Of a stretch of DNA of 64,000 nucleotides, positions 53,948-62,162 are shown one piece after another; within the stretch, counting starts at the first letter, position 1; each line of letters opens with the position of its first letter. The translations under genes were made by a program, and so were the position numbers. The notes beneath the pieces are model-generated. The model was not told the origin of the DNA. It saw only the letters and a list, made by a program, of their open reading frames with translations, and made no database searches. This stretch comes from an uncultured Rhodocyclaceae bacterium. GTDB lineage: Bacteria; Pseudomonadota; Gammaproteobacteria; Burkholderiales; Rhodocyclaceae. The stretch lies in contig OU015322.1 in NCBI GenBank assembly GCA_907163225.1, forward strand, positions 62,001 to 126,000, written 5' to 3'.

Positions 53948-54793
53948 TTACGGCTGCTTGCGGCGCGCCATGAAAGCGATGCGTTCGAAGAGATGCACAT
54001 CCTGTTCGTTCTTGAGCAGGGCGCCGTGCAGCGGCGGAATGGCGTCCTTCGCCTCCTTGGCTCGCAGGGCTTCAGGCGGGATGTCTTCAGCCAGCAGCAG
54101 TTTGAGCCAGTCGATCAGTTCGCTGGTAGATGGTTTTTTCTTGAGGCCGGGTACCTCGCGCAGGTCGAAGAAGACTTCCAGTGCTTCCTTGAGCAATTCA
54201 TGTTTGAGGACCGGGAAATGGACGGCGACGATGCGCTGCATCGTTTCCTTGTCCGGGAACTTGATGTAGTGGAAGAAGCAGCGGCGCAGGAAGGCGTCGG
54301 GCAGTTCCTTTTCGTTGTTGGAGGTGATGATGATCAGCGGCCGGTGTTTGGCCTTGATCGTGCGGTGCAACTCGTAGCAATGGAATTCCATGCGGTCGAG
54401 TTCGCGCAGCAGATCGTTGGGGAATTCGATGTCGGCCTTGTCGATCTCGTCGATCAGCACGACTGATGGCTCGTCGCACTCGAAGGCCTGCCAAAGCACG
54501 CCGTGCACGATGTAGTGCTCGATGTCCTCGACGCGCGGGTCGCCGAGCTGCGAGTCGCGCAGGCGGGATACGGCGTCGTATTCGTAAAGACCTTGCTGCG
54601 CCTTGGTCGTCGATTTGATATGCCATTGGAACAGCGGCATGTTCAGCGCGCTGGCAACTTCCTCGGCGAGCAGCGTCTTGCCGGTGCCCGGCTCGCCCTT
54701 GATGAGCAGCGGGCGTTGCAGGGCGATGGCGGCGTTGACCGCCAATGTCAGGTCGCGGGTGGCGACGTAGGTATCGGTGCCTTGGAATTTCAT
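53948..54793 (-). CDS. MoxR-family AAA+ ATPase
   Basis: The protein has 281 residues from the ATG at 54793. Walker A is IKGEPGTGKTLLAEEVA, Walker B VVLIDEIDKADIEFPNDLL, sensor 1 IIITSNNEKELPDAFLRRC. The frame is open upstream to 55048, but that extension includes the dispersed motif and has no homology. It pairs with the VWA gene downstream; a second, separate MoxR system lies at 36.7 kb. Confidence 0.9.
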   Translation of the reverse strand: MKFQGTDTYVATRDLTLAVNAAIALQRPLLIKGEPGTGKTLLAEEVASALNMPLFQWHIKSTTKAQQGLYEYDAVSRLRDSQLGDPRVEDIEHYIVHGVLWQAFECDEPSVVLIDEIDKADIEFPNDLLRELDRMEFHCYELHRTIKAKHRPLIIITSNNEKELPDAFLRRCFFHYIKFPDKETMQRIVAVHFPVLKHELLKEALEVFFDLREVPGLKKKPSTSELIDWLKLLLAEDIPPEALRAKEAKDAIPPLHGALLKNEQDVHLFERIAFMARRKQP

Positions 54794-54835
54794 GTCGATT
54801 GTGGGCAATGGCCGGTTGGGTGATGGAAGAAATTG

Positions 54836-54871
54836 TACGGTCAACCGGAAAAATGGCGCAAAAATGAAATC
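54836..54871 (+). repeat. Dispersed motif, copy 14
   Basis: TACGGTCAACCGGAAAAATG then GCGCAAAAATGAAATC; upstream of the moxR/VWA operon. Confidence 0.9.
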
Positions 54872-55106
54872 ATCGCTTGGCCCGGGCTTTTGTCTTTGCC
54901 GCTTCCTGGCGGCTTTTGGGCCAAGTATTGACGCGTTGCAGCAAATTCCCCTTGGGGGAAAGCGCGCGCATACGCCGTCTTTATCCCCATTTGAGTCGGA
55001 CAAGGCTGTGGATAAGCTCGGGACAGATGCTGTAATCCATTGAGCCACAACGGTTTTAGGTGTTCCGCCTAAAAAATGGGCAGAAAGCCTCTCAGGCTCA
55101 AATTTG

Positions 55107-55177
55107 CGCCATCCGGGTCTAGCCTTGCGGGTGATATAACATATAAAATATATAAGACCCGCAAGTCACGGATGGCG
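55107..55177 (+). promoter_or_regulatory. Nested inverted repeats around the acnB promoter region
   Basis: CGCCATCCG (55107-55115) pairs with CGGATGGCG (55169-55177), and CTTGCGGGT (55124-55132) pairs with ACCCGCAAG (55157-55165). The 24-bp centre is almost pure A/T with TATAAC, TATAAA and TATAAG words that could be -10 boxes. It may be a protein operator pair or an mRNA stem; both ideas are inference. Confidence 0.5.
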
Positions 55178-55260
55178 GCTTTGTTTTCGAACGATCTGGC
55201 CGTCGCCGTTGTCGTAAAATATTCGTTTCTCAGAGCAACCCTTTACGAAAGGAAGTCGCC

Positions 55261-57849
55261 GTGCTTGAAGCCTATCGCGCCCACGTTGCCGAACGTGCAG
55301 CCCTTGGAATTCCCCCGCTGCCGTTGTCCAAGCAACAGACCACTGAACTGGTCGCCCTGCTGAAGAACCCGCCGAAGGGCGAAGAAGCCGCTCTGGTCGA
55401 GCTGATCACCTACCGCGTGCCGGCCGGTGTTGATGATGCCGCCAAGGTCAAGGCCGAGTTCCTGGCCAAGGTCGCCAAGGGCGAAGAAGCCTGCGCCCTG
55501 ATCTCCAAGGAAAAAGCCACCGAACTGCTCGGCACCATGCTCGGCGGTTACAACGTCAAGCCGCTGATCGACCTGCTCGGTTGTGCCACCTGCGGCTCTG
55601 TTGCTGCCGAAGGCCTCAAGAAAACCCTGCTCGTTTTCGACTTCTTCCACGATGTCGCTGAACTGGCCAAGGCCGGCAATGCCAACGCCAAGGGCGTCAT
55701 GCAATCCTGGGCCGATGCCGAGTGGTTCACCTCGCGTCCGGCTGTTCCGGCTTCGCAGAAGCTGACCGTCTTCAAGGTCACCGGCGAAACCAACACCGAC
55801 GACCTGTCGCCGGCACCGGATGCCTGGTCGCGTCCTGACATTCCGCTGCACGCCCTGGCCATGCTCAAGAACCCGCGTCCGGGTATCGAAGCTGACGAAG
55901 CCGGCTCGCGCGGCCCGATCAAGCAGCTGGAAAAGCTGGCTGCCAAGGGCAACCTGATCGCCTACGTCGGCGACGTGGTCGGTACCGGTTCTTCCCGCAA
56001 GTCCGCCACCAACTCCGTACTGTGGTTCACCGGCGAAGACATCCCGTTCGTGCCGAACAAGCGTTTCGGCGGCGTCTGCCTGGGCTCCAAGATCGCTCCG
56101 ATCTTCTTCAACACGATGGAAGATGCCGGCGCGCTGCCGATCGAAATCGCTGCTGACCAGATGGACATGGGCGACGAGATTGAACTGACCGTCGATCAAG
56201 CCACCGGCAAGGTTGTTGCCACCAAGAACGGTGCCACCATCGCCGAATCCCAGCTCAAGACCCTCGTCATCCTCGACGAAGTTCGCGCTGGTGGCCGTAT
56301 CCCCCTGATCATCGGCCGTGGCCTGACCACCAAGGCGCGCGAATTCCTCGGCCTGCCGCAATCCACCCTGTTCCGCCTGCCGCAGAACCCGGCCGACGAC
56401 GGCAAGGCTTACTCGCTGGCCCAGAAGATGGTTGGCAAGGCCTGCGGCGTGACGGGCATCCTGCCGGGCACCTACTGCGAGCCGAAGATGACCACCGTGG
56501 GTTCGCAAGACACCACCGGCCCGATGACCCGCGACGAACTGAAAGACTTGGCCTGCCTCGGCTTCTCCGCCGACTTGGTTATGCAGTCCTTCTGTCACAC
56601 CGCCGCTTATCCGAAGCTGGTCGACGTCAAGATGCACCGCGAACTGCCGTCCTTCATCTCCACCCGTGGCGGCGTTGCGCTGCGTCCGGGCGACGGCGTC
56701 ATCCACTCCTGGCTGAACCGCCTGCTGCTGCCGGATACTGTCGGTACCGGCGGTGACTCGCACACCCGTTTCCCGATCGGCATCTCCTTCCCGGCCGGTT
56801 CCGGTCTGGTCGCTTTTGCCGCCGCCACCGGCGTCATGCCGCTCGACATGCCGGAATCCGTACTGGTCCGCTTCAAGGGCGAAATGCAGCCGGGCATCAC
56901 GCTGCGCGACCTGGTTAACGCCATTCCGCTGTACGCCATCAAGGCCGGCCTGCTGACCGTCGAGAAGAAGGGCAAGAAGAACGTCTTCTCCGGCCGCATC
57001 CTCGAAATCGAAGGTCTGCCGAACCTCAAGGTCGAACAGGCATTCGAGCTGTCCGATGCTGCCGCCGAGCGTTCCGCAGCTGCCTGTGCCGTCGCTCTTA
57101 ATAAAGAGCCGATGGTCGAGTACATGCGTTCCAACATCACCCTGATGAAGTGGATGATCGCCGAAGGCTATGCCGATGCCCGCACCCTGAAGCGCCGTAT
57201 CAACGCCATGGAAGACTGGATCGCCAACGGCACGCTGTTGAAGGCTGACGCCAACGCCAAGTATGCCGCTGTCATCGAAATCGATCTGGCCGAAGTCACC
57301 GAGCCGATCCTGGCCTGCCCGAACGACCCGGACGACGTCAAGATCCTCTCCGAAGTTGCCGGCGCCAAGATCGACGAAGTTTTCATCGGTTCCTGCATGA
57401 CCAACATCGGCCACTTCCGTGCTGCCGCCAAGGTTCTCGAAGGCCGTTCCGACATCCCGACCCGTCTGTGGGTGGCTCCGCCAACCAAGATGGATGCGCT
57501 GATCCTGACCGAAGAAGGCTACTACGCCACCCTCGGCAAGTCCGGCGCCCGCATGGAAATGCCGGGCTGTTCGCTGTGCATGGGTAACCAGGCACAAATC
57601 CGCAAGGGTTCGACGGCGATCTCCACCTCCACCCGCAACTTCCCGAACCGCCTCGGTATCGACACTCAGGTTTACCTGAGCTCTGCCGAACTGGCCGCAA
57701 TGTGTGCGCTGGCTGGTCGCATCGTGACCGTTGCGGAATACATGGAGCAGATCAAGCTGGTCAATGCCAAGTCTGCTGAAGTGTACCGCTACATGAACTT
57801 CGACCAGATCCCGTCGTTCGTGGAACAGGCAGACACCGTCGAGATGTAA
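55261..57849 (+). CDS. acnB: Bifunctional aconitate hydratase 2 / 2-methylisocitrate dehydratase
   Basis: The 862-residue protein starts at GTG with AAAGGAAG upstream. It has AcnB order: the N-terminal HEAT-like domain ([20 protein letters not shown]), the swivel domain, then catalytic domains. [4Fe-4S] cysteines are in [13 protein letters not shown] and [13 protein letters not shown]. It interconverts citrate and isocitrate in the TCA cycle and can serve the methylcitrate cycle. The coding sequence is strongly biased to frequent codons, consistent with high expression. Confidence 0.97.
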   Translation: MLEAYRAHVAERAALGIPPLPLSKQQTTELVALLKNPPKGEEAALVELITYRVPAGVDDAAKVKAEFLAKVAKGEEACALISKEKATELLGTMLGGYNVKPLIDLLGCATCGSVAAEGLKKTLLVFDFFHDVAELAKAGNANAKGVMQSWADAEWFTSRPAVPASQKLTVFKVTGETNTDDLSPAPDAWSRPDIPLHALAMLKNPRPGIEADEAGSRGPIKQLEKLAAKGNLIAYVGDVVGTGSSRKSATNSVLWFTGEDIPFVPNKRFGGVCLGSKIAPIFFNTMEDAGALPIEIAADQMDMGDEIELTVDQATGKVVATKNGATIAESQLKTLVILDEVRAGGRIPLIIGRGLTTKAREFLGLPQSTLFRLPQNPADDGKAYSLAQKMVGKACGVTGILPGTYCEPKMTTVGSQDTTGPMTRDELKDLACLGFSADLVMQSFCHTAAYPKLVDVKMHRELPSFISTRGGVALRPGDGVIHSWLNRLLLPDTVGTGGDSHTRFPIGISFPAGSGLVAFAAATGVMPLDMPESVLVRFKGEMQPGITLRDLVNAIPLYAIKAGLLTVEKKGKKNVFSGRILEIEGLPNLKVEQAFELSDAAAERSAAACAVALNKEPMVEYMRSNITLMKWMIAEGYADARTLKRRINAMEDWIANGTLLKADANAKYAAVIEIDLAEVTEPILACPNDPDDVKILSEVAGAKIDEVFIGSCMTNIGHFRAAAKVLEGRSDIPTRLWVAPPTKMDALILTEEGYYATLGKSGARMEMPGCSLCMGNQAQIRKGSTAISTSTRNFPNRLGIDTQVYLSSAELAAMCALAGRIVTVAEYMEQIKLVNAKSAEVYRYMNFDQIPSFVEQADTVEM

Positions 57850-57884
57850 TTTCCGAAATCGGCCGGTTTTTCCGGTCGACCGCA
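57849..57884 (-). repeat. Dispersed motif, copy 15
   Basis: TGCGGTCGACCGGAAAAACC then GGCCGATTTCGGAAAT; between the acnB stop and its terminator. Confidence 0.85.
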
Positions 57885-57887
57885 ACA

Positions 57888-57921
57888 AAAAGCCCCTGCC
57901 GGTTTTCCGGCAGGGGCTTTT
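57888..57921 (+). terminator. Rho-independent terminator of acnB
   Basis: Perfect 15-bp arms beginning AAAAGCCCC around a TTTT loop and ending CTTTT; works on both strands, serving acnB and the convergent yaiI. Confidence 0.93.
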
Positions 57922-57931
57922 ACTTGGGGCT

Positions 57932-58384
57932 TCAGTTTGCCGGAATCCTCGCCAGAAAACGGTCGAGTTGATTGCCAAAAGCCTGCCGGTCGGCCTGGCC
58001 GAAGGCTGGCGGGCCGCCGGTTTCGACGCCGGCACTGCGCAATCCTTCCATGAAGTTGCGCATGGTCAGGCGTTCCTGGATGGTCGCGGTGGTATACAGC
58101 TCGCCGCGCGGATTCAGCGCATGGGCGCCGCGTTCGATGACCAGCGCGGCGAGCGGGATGTCGGCGGTGACGACGAGATCGCCGGCGGCCAGTTGGTCAA
58201 CGATGTGGGCGTCGGCGACATCGAAGCCGCTTGGCACCTGGATGGCACGGATGAATTTCGAGGGCGGTGTGCGCAGCATCTGGTTGGCGACCAGGATGGT
58301 CTGGATCTGCCGACGCTCGGCGGCGCGGAAGATGATTTCCTTGATGACGCCGGGGCAGGCGTCGGCATCGACCCAAATTTGCAT
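57932..58384 (-). CDS. YaiI/YqxD family protein (UPF0178)
   Basis: The protein has 150 residues from the ATG at 58384 ([18 protein letters not shown]). The family signatures are [41 protein letters not shown] and RGELYT. The fold is PIN-like with conserved aspartates, so a nuclease role is suspected but unproven. Convergent with acnB. Confidence 0.92.
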   Translation of the reverse strand: MQIWVDADACPGVIKEIIFRAAERRQIQTILVANQMLRTPPSKFIRAIQVPSGFDVADAHIVDQLAAGDLVVTADIPLAALVIERGAHALNPRGELYTTATIQERLTMRNFMEGLRSAGVETGGPPAFGQADRQAFGNQLDRFLARIPAN

Positions 58385-58542
58385 GTCAGTGGCGGTTTCT
58401 TGGTTCAAGACGCGCAGTTTGCCACGCGCAGCCGTGTTGATAAATGCATGGCGGTTGCTGTTTTATAGCGGTACGCTATGCCACTTAATTTTTTGGCGGG
58501 TGATTCGGCTTTGCGTCGTTCACCGGCCGCCCGGAGAGGCTC

Positions 58543-59835
58543 ATGGCTCAACAAATTTCCCGTTTCATCGCGCGTCGTTTCGGTGTCGTGCTCGTGCTTG
58601 CCCTCCAGGGCGGCTGGGCGCTAGCGCAAATGTCTGACAAGCTGCCGCCGGCGCCGGATTATCTCGGCGAAATTCGCCGCATACCGGGTGGCGAGCTGAA
58701 GGCAATGCCGGAATCGGCGGCGGGTGTGAAGCCGGCAGAATTGGCTGCGGTGGCAACGATGATTGTCGGCCCCGGCGAAAAGATCACCACCATCACCGAG
58801 GCCGCCAAGCTGGCGCACGATGGCGAGGTGATCGAGATCCGCTCCGGCGATTACCACGGTCAACCGGCAATCTGGACGCAAAACAATCTGCTGATCCGTG
58901 GCGCCGGCCAGCGCCCGGTCATGCTGGCCGATGGCAAGAGTGCCGATGGCAAGGCGATCTGGGTGGTCAGTGGTGGCAAGGTGAGGATCGAGAACATTGA
59001 ATTTCGAGGCGCCCGGGTGGCCAGCCGGAATGGCGCCGGTATTCGTTTCGAGAAGGGCAGTCTGACGATTCGCGCCTGTGCTTTTCTCGACAACGAAATG
59101 GGGATTCTGACCGGGAATTCGGCCGATCTCAGCCTGGAAGTGATCGATAGCGAATTCGGCGATGCGCCGCGTCATCAAGCGAATTTGCATCATCTGCTCT
59201 ACGTCGGGAGTATCGGCAAGTTTATCCTGCGCGGCAGCCGCTTCCACAACGGCTATCTCGGCCACCTGGTCAAGTCGCGGGCCCGCGAGAATTTCATTGT
59301 CTACAACATGCTGGTCGATGGCGCCGGCGGCAAGGCTTCCTACGAGTTGGAGTTTCCGAATGGCGGCCTTGCTTACGTGATCGGCAACGCCATCGGCCAG
59401 AGCGCCGGAACGGATAATCCGGTGATCGTTTCCTATGGCGCCGAGGGCCGGCGCTGGGCGGAGAACGCCTTGTACATGGCGCACAACACGCTGATCAACG
59501 ACAACTATGCCGGAAAATTTCTCAACGTTTTTACCGAGAAATTCGGGGCGGATGTCGAGGTCTGGCTGCTCAATAACCTGATGGTTGGCAACGGCGATCT
59601 GAACAAGCCGGCGCAGGGCCGGTTCGATGGCAATCGTTTGGTGGCGCGGGGCGATTTGATCGATTTTGGCGGTGTTCCGCTGCGCCTGACCAGCCAGTCG
59701 CCGTTGCGCGGCGCGATCCGCCCGCCGGGGCTGGCTCGGGGTGTCGAGTTGCTGCCGGATGCGGAATTCCACTTTCCGGTCGGCAGCCGCGCGATGCGTC
59801 CGAACAGCGCACTGGCGCCGGGGGCGTTTCAATAA
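58543..59835 (+). CDS. Exported right-handed parallel beta-helix protein
   Basis: The 430-residue protein has a signal peptide (FGVVLVLALQGGWALA). After a linker, repeated strands follow with pectate-lyase-like rungs (NNLLIRGAG, GKVRIENIEFRGARV, GSLTIRACAFLDNEMGILTG, GKFILRGSRFHNG). Such folds bind or cleave polysaccharides, but no catalytic set is obvious. GGAGAGG precedes the ATG. Probably monocistronic. Confidence 0.75.
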   Translation: MAQQISRFIARRFGVVLVLALQGGWALAQMSDKLPPAPDYLGEIRRIPGGELKAMPESAAGVKPAELAAVATMIVGPGEKITTITEAAKLAHDGEVIEIRSGDYHGQPAIWTQNNLLIRGAGQRPVMLADGKSADGKAIWVVSGGKVRIENIEFRGARVASRNGAGIRFEKGSLTIRACAFLDNEMGILTGNSADLSLEVIDSEFGDAPRHQANLHHLLYVGSIGKFILRGSRFHNGYLGHLVKSRARENFIVYNMLVDGAGGKASYELEFPNGGLAYVIGNAIGQSAGTDNPVIVSYGAEGRRWAENALYMAHNTLINDNYAGKFLNVFTEKFGADVEVWLLNNLMVGNGDLNKPAQGRFDGNRLVARGDLIDFGGVPLRLTSQSPLRGAIRPPGLARGVELLPDAEFHFPVGSRAMRPNSALAPGAFQ

Positions 59836-59869
59836 GCTGGCTGGCGCAGCGTCAGACCACTTCTGCGGT

Positions 59870-60217
59870 CTACAGCGAGCGACCGTCGTAGTGATTGACC
59901 GGCAGGCCCGAGAAATCGACGTCTTCCAAGCAGCGCACATTGATCGCGGCCATCAGCGTGCCGTCCGGCATGGCGCCTTCGCCGAGCGGGTGAATGCCGC
60001 ATTCCGGGCAGAAGCGGTGCTTGATGCGAGCCTGGCCAAACGTGTAGGTCTTGAGGTTTTCGTCCGGCGTCAGCAGGCGCAAATTTGCGCGTGGCACGAA
60101 CCAGAGCAGGGCGCCCTTGCGCTGGCAGATGGAGCAATTGCAGTCGGTCACACTGGTCAGTTCGCCCTCGACTTCGAAGGCCACCTTGCCGCAATGACAG
60201 CTTCCTTTGTAGATCAT
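59870..60217 (-). CDS. GFA-family zinc protein
   Basis: The 115-residue protein has the GFA/CENP-V cysteine set: GSCHCGKVAFEVEG, CNCSICQRKG and FCPECGIHPLGEG. Members bind two zinc ions and include glutathione-dependent formaldehyde-activating enzymes, although most have no shown activity. AAAGGA precedes the ATG. Confidence 0.9.
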   Translation of the reverse strand: MIYKGSCHCGKVAFEVEGELTSVTDCNCSICQRKGALLWFVPRANLRLLTPDENLKTYTFGQARIKHRFCPECGIHPLGEGAMPDGTLMAAINVRCLEDVDFSGLPVNHYDGRSL

Positions 60218-60243
60218 TTTGTATCCTTTCTTGGCGTGACCGC

Positions 60244-60280
60244 GATTTCTGTTTTTTGCCCGTTTTTCCGGTTGACCGCA
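60244..60280 (-). repeat. Dispersed motif, copy 16
   Basis: TGCGGTCAACCGGAAAAACG then GGCAAAAAACAGAAATC; between the VOC and GFA genes. Confidence 0.9.
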
Positions 60281-60298
60281 GAAGGTGCGCGGAAAAAA

Positions 60299-60709
60299 TT
60301 ATTTCATCGAATGCAAGCCAATCATGTTGCCTTCGCTGTCGGTGATCAAGGCGATGTAGCCGTACTGGCCGATTGAGAATCGGCGCTTGTGGATTTGCCC
60401 GCCGGCGGCGGCTGCCTTGTCGGCTTCGACGGCGCAGTCGTGGCAGCTGAAGTAGATGATGACATTGTTGCCCGAGGGGCCACCGCCGTCGATTTTCGCC
60501 AACGCACCGGTGGCACCGCCGCCATTGGGTTGCATCGGAAAGGCCCAGAGTTCGATCGGACTTTCCAGGCGGGTGAAGGTGAAGCCGAACACGGCGCCGT
60601 AAAAGGCCTTGGCCCGATCCATGTCCTGCACGTAGATTTCAAACCAGCCGACCGGGTTGCGTTCGCCGCATTCGCCGGGGGCAGGTTGGGGGCGGGTTTC
60701 ATCGTTCAT
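60299..60709 (-). CDS. VOC (glyoxalase/bleomycin-resistance fold) family protein
   Basis: The protein has 136 residues from the ATG at 60709, preceded by GAGGAGA. The VOC pattern is VGWFEIYVQDMDRAKAFYGAVFG, with C-terminal YGYIALITDSEGNMIGLHS. It resembles the YeaC/CFP30-type VOC proteins of unknown substrate. Its downstream end is 82 bp from the GFA gene; a dispersed motif copy separates them. Confidence 0.88.
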   Translation of the reverse strand: MNDETRPQPAPGECGERNPVGWFEIYVQDMDRAKAFYGAVFGFTFTRLESPIELWAFPMQPNGGGATGALAKIDGGGPSGNNVIIYFSCHDCAVEADKAAAAGGQIHKRRFSIGQYGYIALITDSEGNMIGLHSMK

Positions 60710-60758
60710 CCGGGTCTCCTCAAAAAATGGCTGGGCGCACAGTCGGGCCGTGTCGCGA

Positions 60759-61085
60759 TCAAACTTCGCCAACGGCTTTGAGCTTGCTCAGGCCTTCCTA
60801 GAATTTTTCGCCGATCATTTTGTCCATGCTGAAGAATAGCCTCATCAACTTGGAAATATAAGGGCTGGGGCCGAACATGGCATGGCTGACCAGCGTGCAG
60901 TCGCCTTGCGCTTCCAAGGTGAATTCGACGGTGTTGTGCCCCTCGAAGGGGGAGAGCAAATCTATCTTGATGCGCAGCCTGGCGGGTGGCGTCGACTTGA
61001 TGATTTCCATCCTGCCCTGCCCGATATTCTTGTTGCCATCCCATTCATAGATGGCGCCTTTTCCTGTAAGGACGAGGCGGGAACT
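60759..61085 (-). pseudogene. SRPBCC-family protein, degenerate
   Basis: In one frame the minus strand reads LVLTGKGAIYEWDGNKNIGQ, then MEIIKSTPPARLRIKIDLL, FEGHNTVEFTLEAQGDCT, HAMFGPSPY and DKMIGEKF. After a TAG (60798-60800) it continues EGLSKLKAVGEV to a TGA. This is the C-terminal two thirds of a START/SRPBCC protein. The N-terminal third is missing (a TAG lies just upstream) and one internal stop is present. A shorter 70-codon ORF from 61010 remains open. It probably formed an operon with the VOC gene. Confidence 0.75.
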
Positions 61086-61158
61086 GCGAGGGTGCTACGG
61101 ATTCGGATTTCAGGACGCCGCAAAATGTGGGCGCCAAAATTGACGGACAAACCGCCGC

Positions 61159-62010
61159 TCAGGCCTGACTACCCATCGCTTCGCCCATGCGGATGGCGCC
61201 GGTTGGCGCCCAGTCCGGATTGAAAGTCAGCGTGTCTTTCGGGAAGAGCATGACGACAGTTGAGCCGAGCAGGAAGCGGCCCATTTCCTGGCCTTTTTTC
61301 AGGTTGACCGCAGCAGAATCGCCGTCGTAGCGCCATTCACGCACCACGCCCGGGCGGGGCGGATTGACCATGCCGTGCCAGACGGTGGCCATGCTGCCGA
61401 CGATGGTGGCGCCGACCAGAGTCAGCACGAAGGGGCCAAACTCGGATTCAAAAACGCAAACGACGCGCTCATTGCGGGCGAACAGCCCGGGCACGCCACG
61501 TGCCGTGGTCGGGTTGACCGAAAACAGTTCGCCGGGCACGTAGATCATGCGCGTCAGCTTGCCGGCGCACGGCATGTGGATGCGGTGATAGTCGCGCGGG
61601 CTGAGGTAGAGGGTGGCGAAACTGCCGTTCTCGAACTGGGTTGCCAGCTCGCGGTCGCCGCCAACCAGCGCGGTCGTTGAATAACTGTGGCCCTTGGCCT
61701 GGAAAATCTGGTCGCGCTCGATGGGGCCGAACTGGCTGATCGCGCCATCGACCGGGCTAATGAAAGCGGCATCGGCCTGCGGGCGGGCGCCGTCCGTCAG
61801 CGGCCGGGTGAAGAACTCGTTAAAGCTCTTGTAGCTGCCGATATCCGGGTTGGCCGCCTCGGCCATGTTCACGTTATAGCGGCCGACGAACCAGCGGATC
61901 ACGCTGGTCGTCAGGCTGCCGGCTTCCTTCGAGGCCAGCTTGCCGGCGAGGATGGTGAGCGCCTGTTTCGGGATCAGGTATTGGGGCAGAACGGCGAGAC
62001 GGTCGGACAC
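61159..62010 (-). CDS. psd: Phosphatidylserine decarboxylase proenzyme
   Basis: The protein has 283 residues from a GTG at 62010 (VSDRLAVLPQYLIPKQALT), the point where homology to Psd begins. The frame is open to an ATG at 62079, but a TATAAT -10 box (62041-62046, minus strand) lies between, favouring the GTG. Motifs are PVDGAISQFG, LSPRDYHRIHMP and the self-cleavage site LGST, which yields the pyruvoyl group. It makes phosphatidylethanolamine at the inner membrane. The dispersed motif is coding sequence at AAVNLKKGQEMG. Confidence 0.93.
   Translation of the reverse strand: MSDRLAVLPQYLIPKQALTILAGKLASKEAGSLTTSVIRWFVGRYNVNMAEAANPDIGSYKSFNEFFTRPLTDGARPQADAAFISPVDGAISQFGPIERDQIFQAKGHSYSTTALVGGDRELATQFENGSFATLYLSPRDYHRIHMPCAGKLTRMIYVPGELFSVNPTTARGVPGLFARNERVVCVFESEFGPFVLTLVGATIVGSMATVWHGMVNPPRPGVVREWRYDGDSAAVNLKKGQEMGRFLLGSTVVMLFPKDTLTFNPDWAPTGAIRMGEAMGSQA
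61283..61312 (-). repeat. Dispersed motif, copy 17 (in psd)
   Basis: TGCGGTCAACCTGAAAAAAG then GCCAGGAAATG; one core mismatch, coding for AVNLKKGQEM. Confidence 0.65.
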
Positions 62011-62040
62011 GGGCGATACCCAGTGGGAAAAAGGGGGGAC

Positions 62041-62046
62041 ATTATA
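62041..62046 (-). promoter_or_regulatory. psd -10 box
   Basis: A perfect TATAAT on the minus strand 31 bp before the proposed GTG start; no strong -35 box is visible at 16-18 bp. Confidence 0.5.
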
Positions 62047-62108
62047 CCGGGGCCGGGTCGGCAACCAGCTGTTTGCCATCTTGCACGGCGTGGGGGGGGA
62101 AGGGGACT

Positions 62109-62143
62109 ATTTCGATTTTGGCCCAGATTTCCGGTTGACCGCA
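62109..62143 (-). repeat. Dispersed motif, copy 18
   Basis: TGCGGTCAACCGGAAATCTG then GGCCAAAATCGAAAT; between psd and the DUF2867 gene. Confidence 0.92.
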
Positions 62144-62162
62144 GGCTTACCCCGCCACGCCG

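Larger units (their letters stand above)
54794..55260. other. 467-bp regulatory gap upstream of acnB
   Basis: No gene is supported. It contains one dispersed motif (54836-54871), DnaA-box-like words TTATCCCCA (54981-54989) and an exact TGTGGATAA (55007-55015), and two nested inverted repeats (55107-55177) around an AT-rich core. Confidence 0.6.

Noticed and set aside
54981-55015. Replication origin
   Set aside because: Only two DnaA-like boxes and no dnaA, dnaN, rpmH or gidA nearby.
55243-58035. A 930-codon minus-strand frame opposite acnB
   Set aside because: Mirror of the strongly codon-biased acnB; the product is low-complexity His/Gln/Gly-rich without domains.
58857-58866. CGGTCAACCG core inside the beta-helix gene
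   Set aside because: Core exact but followed by GCAATCTGG; no A-tract or distal block.
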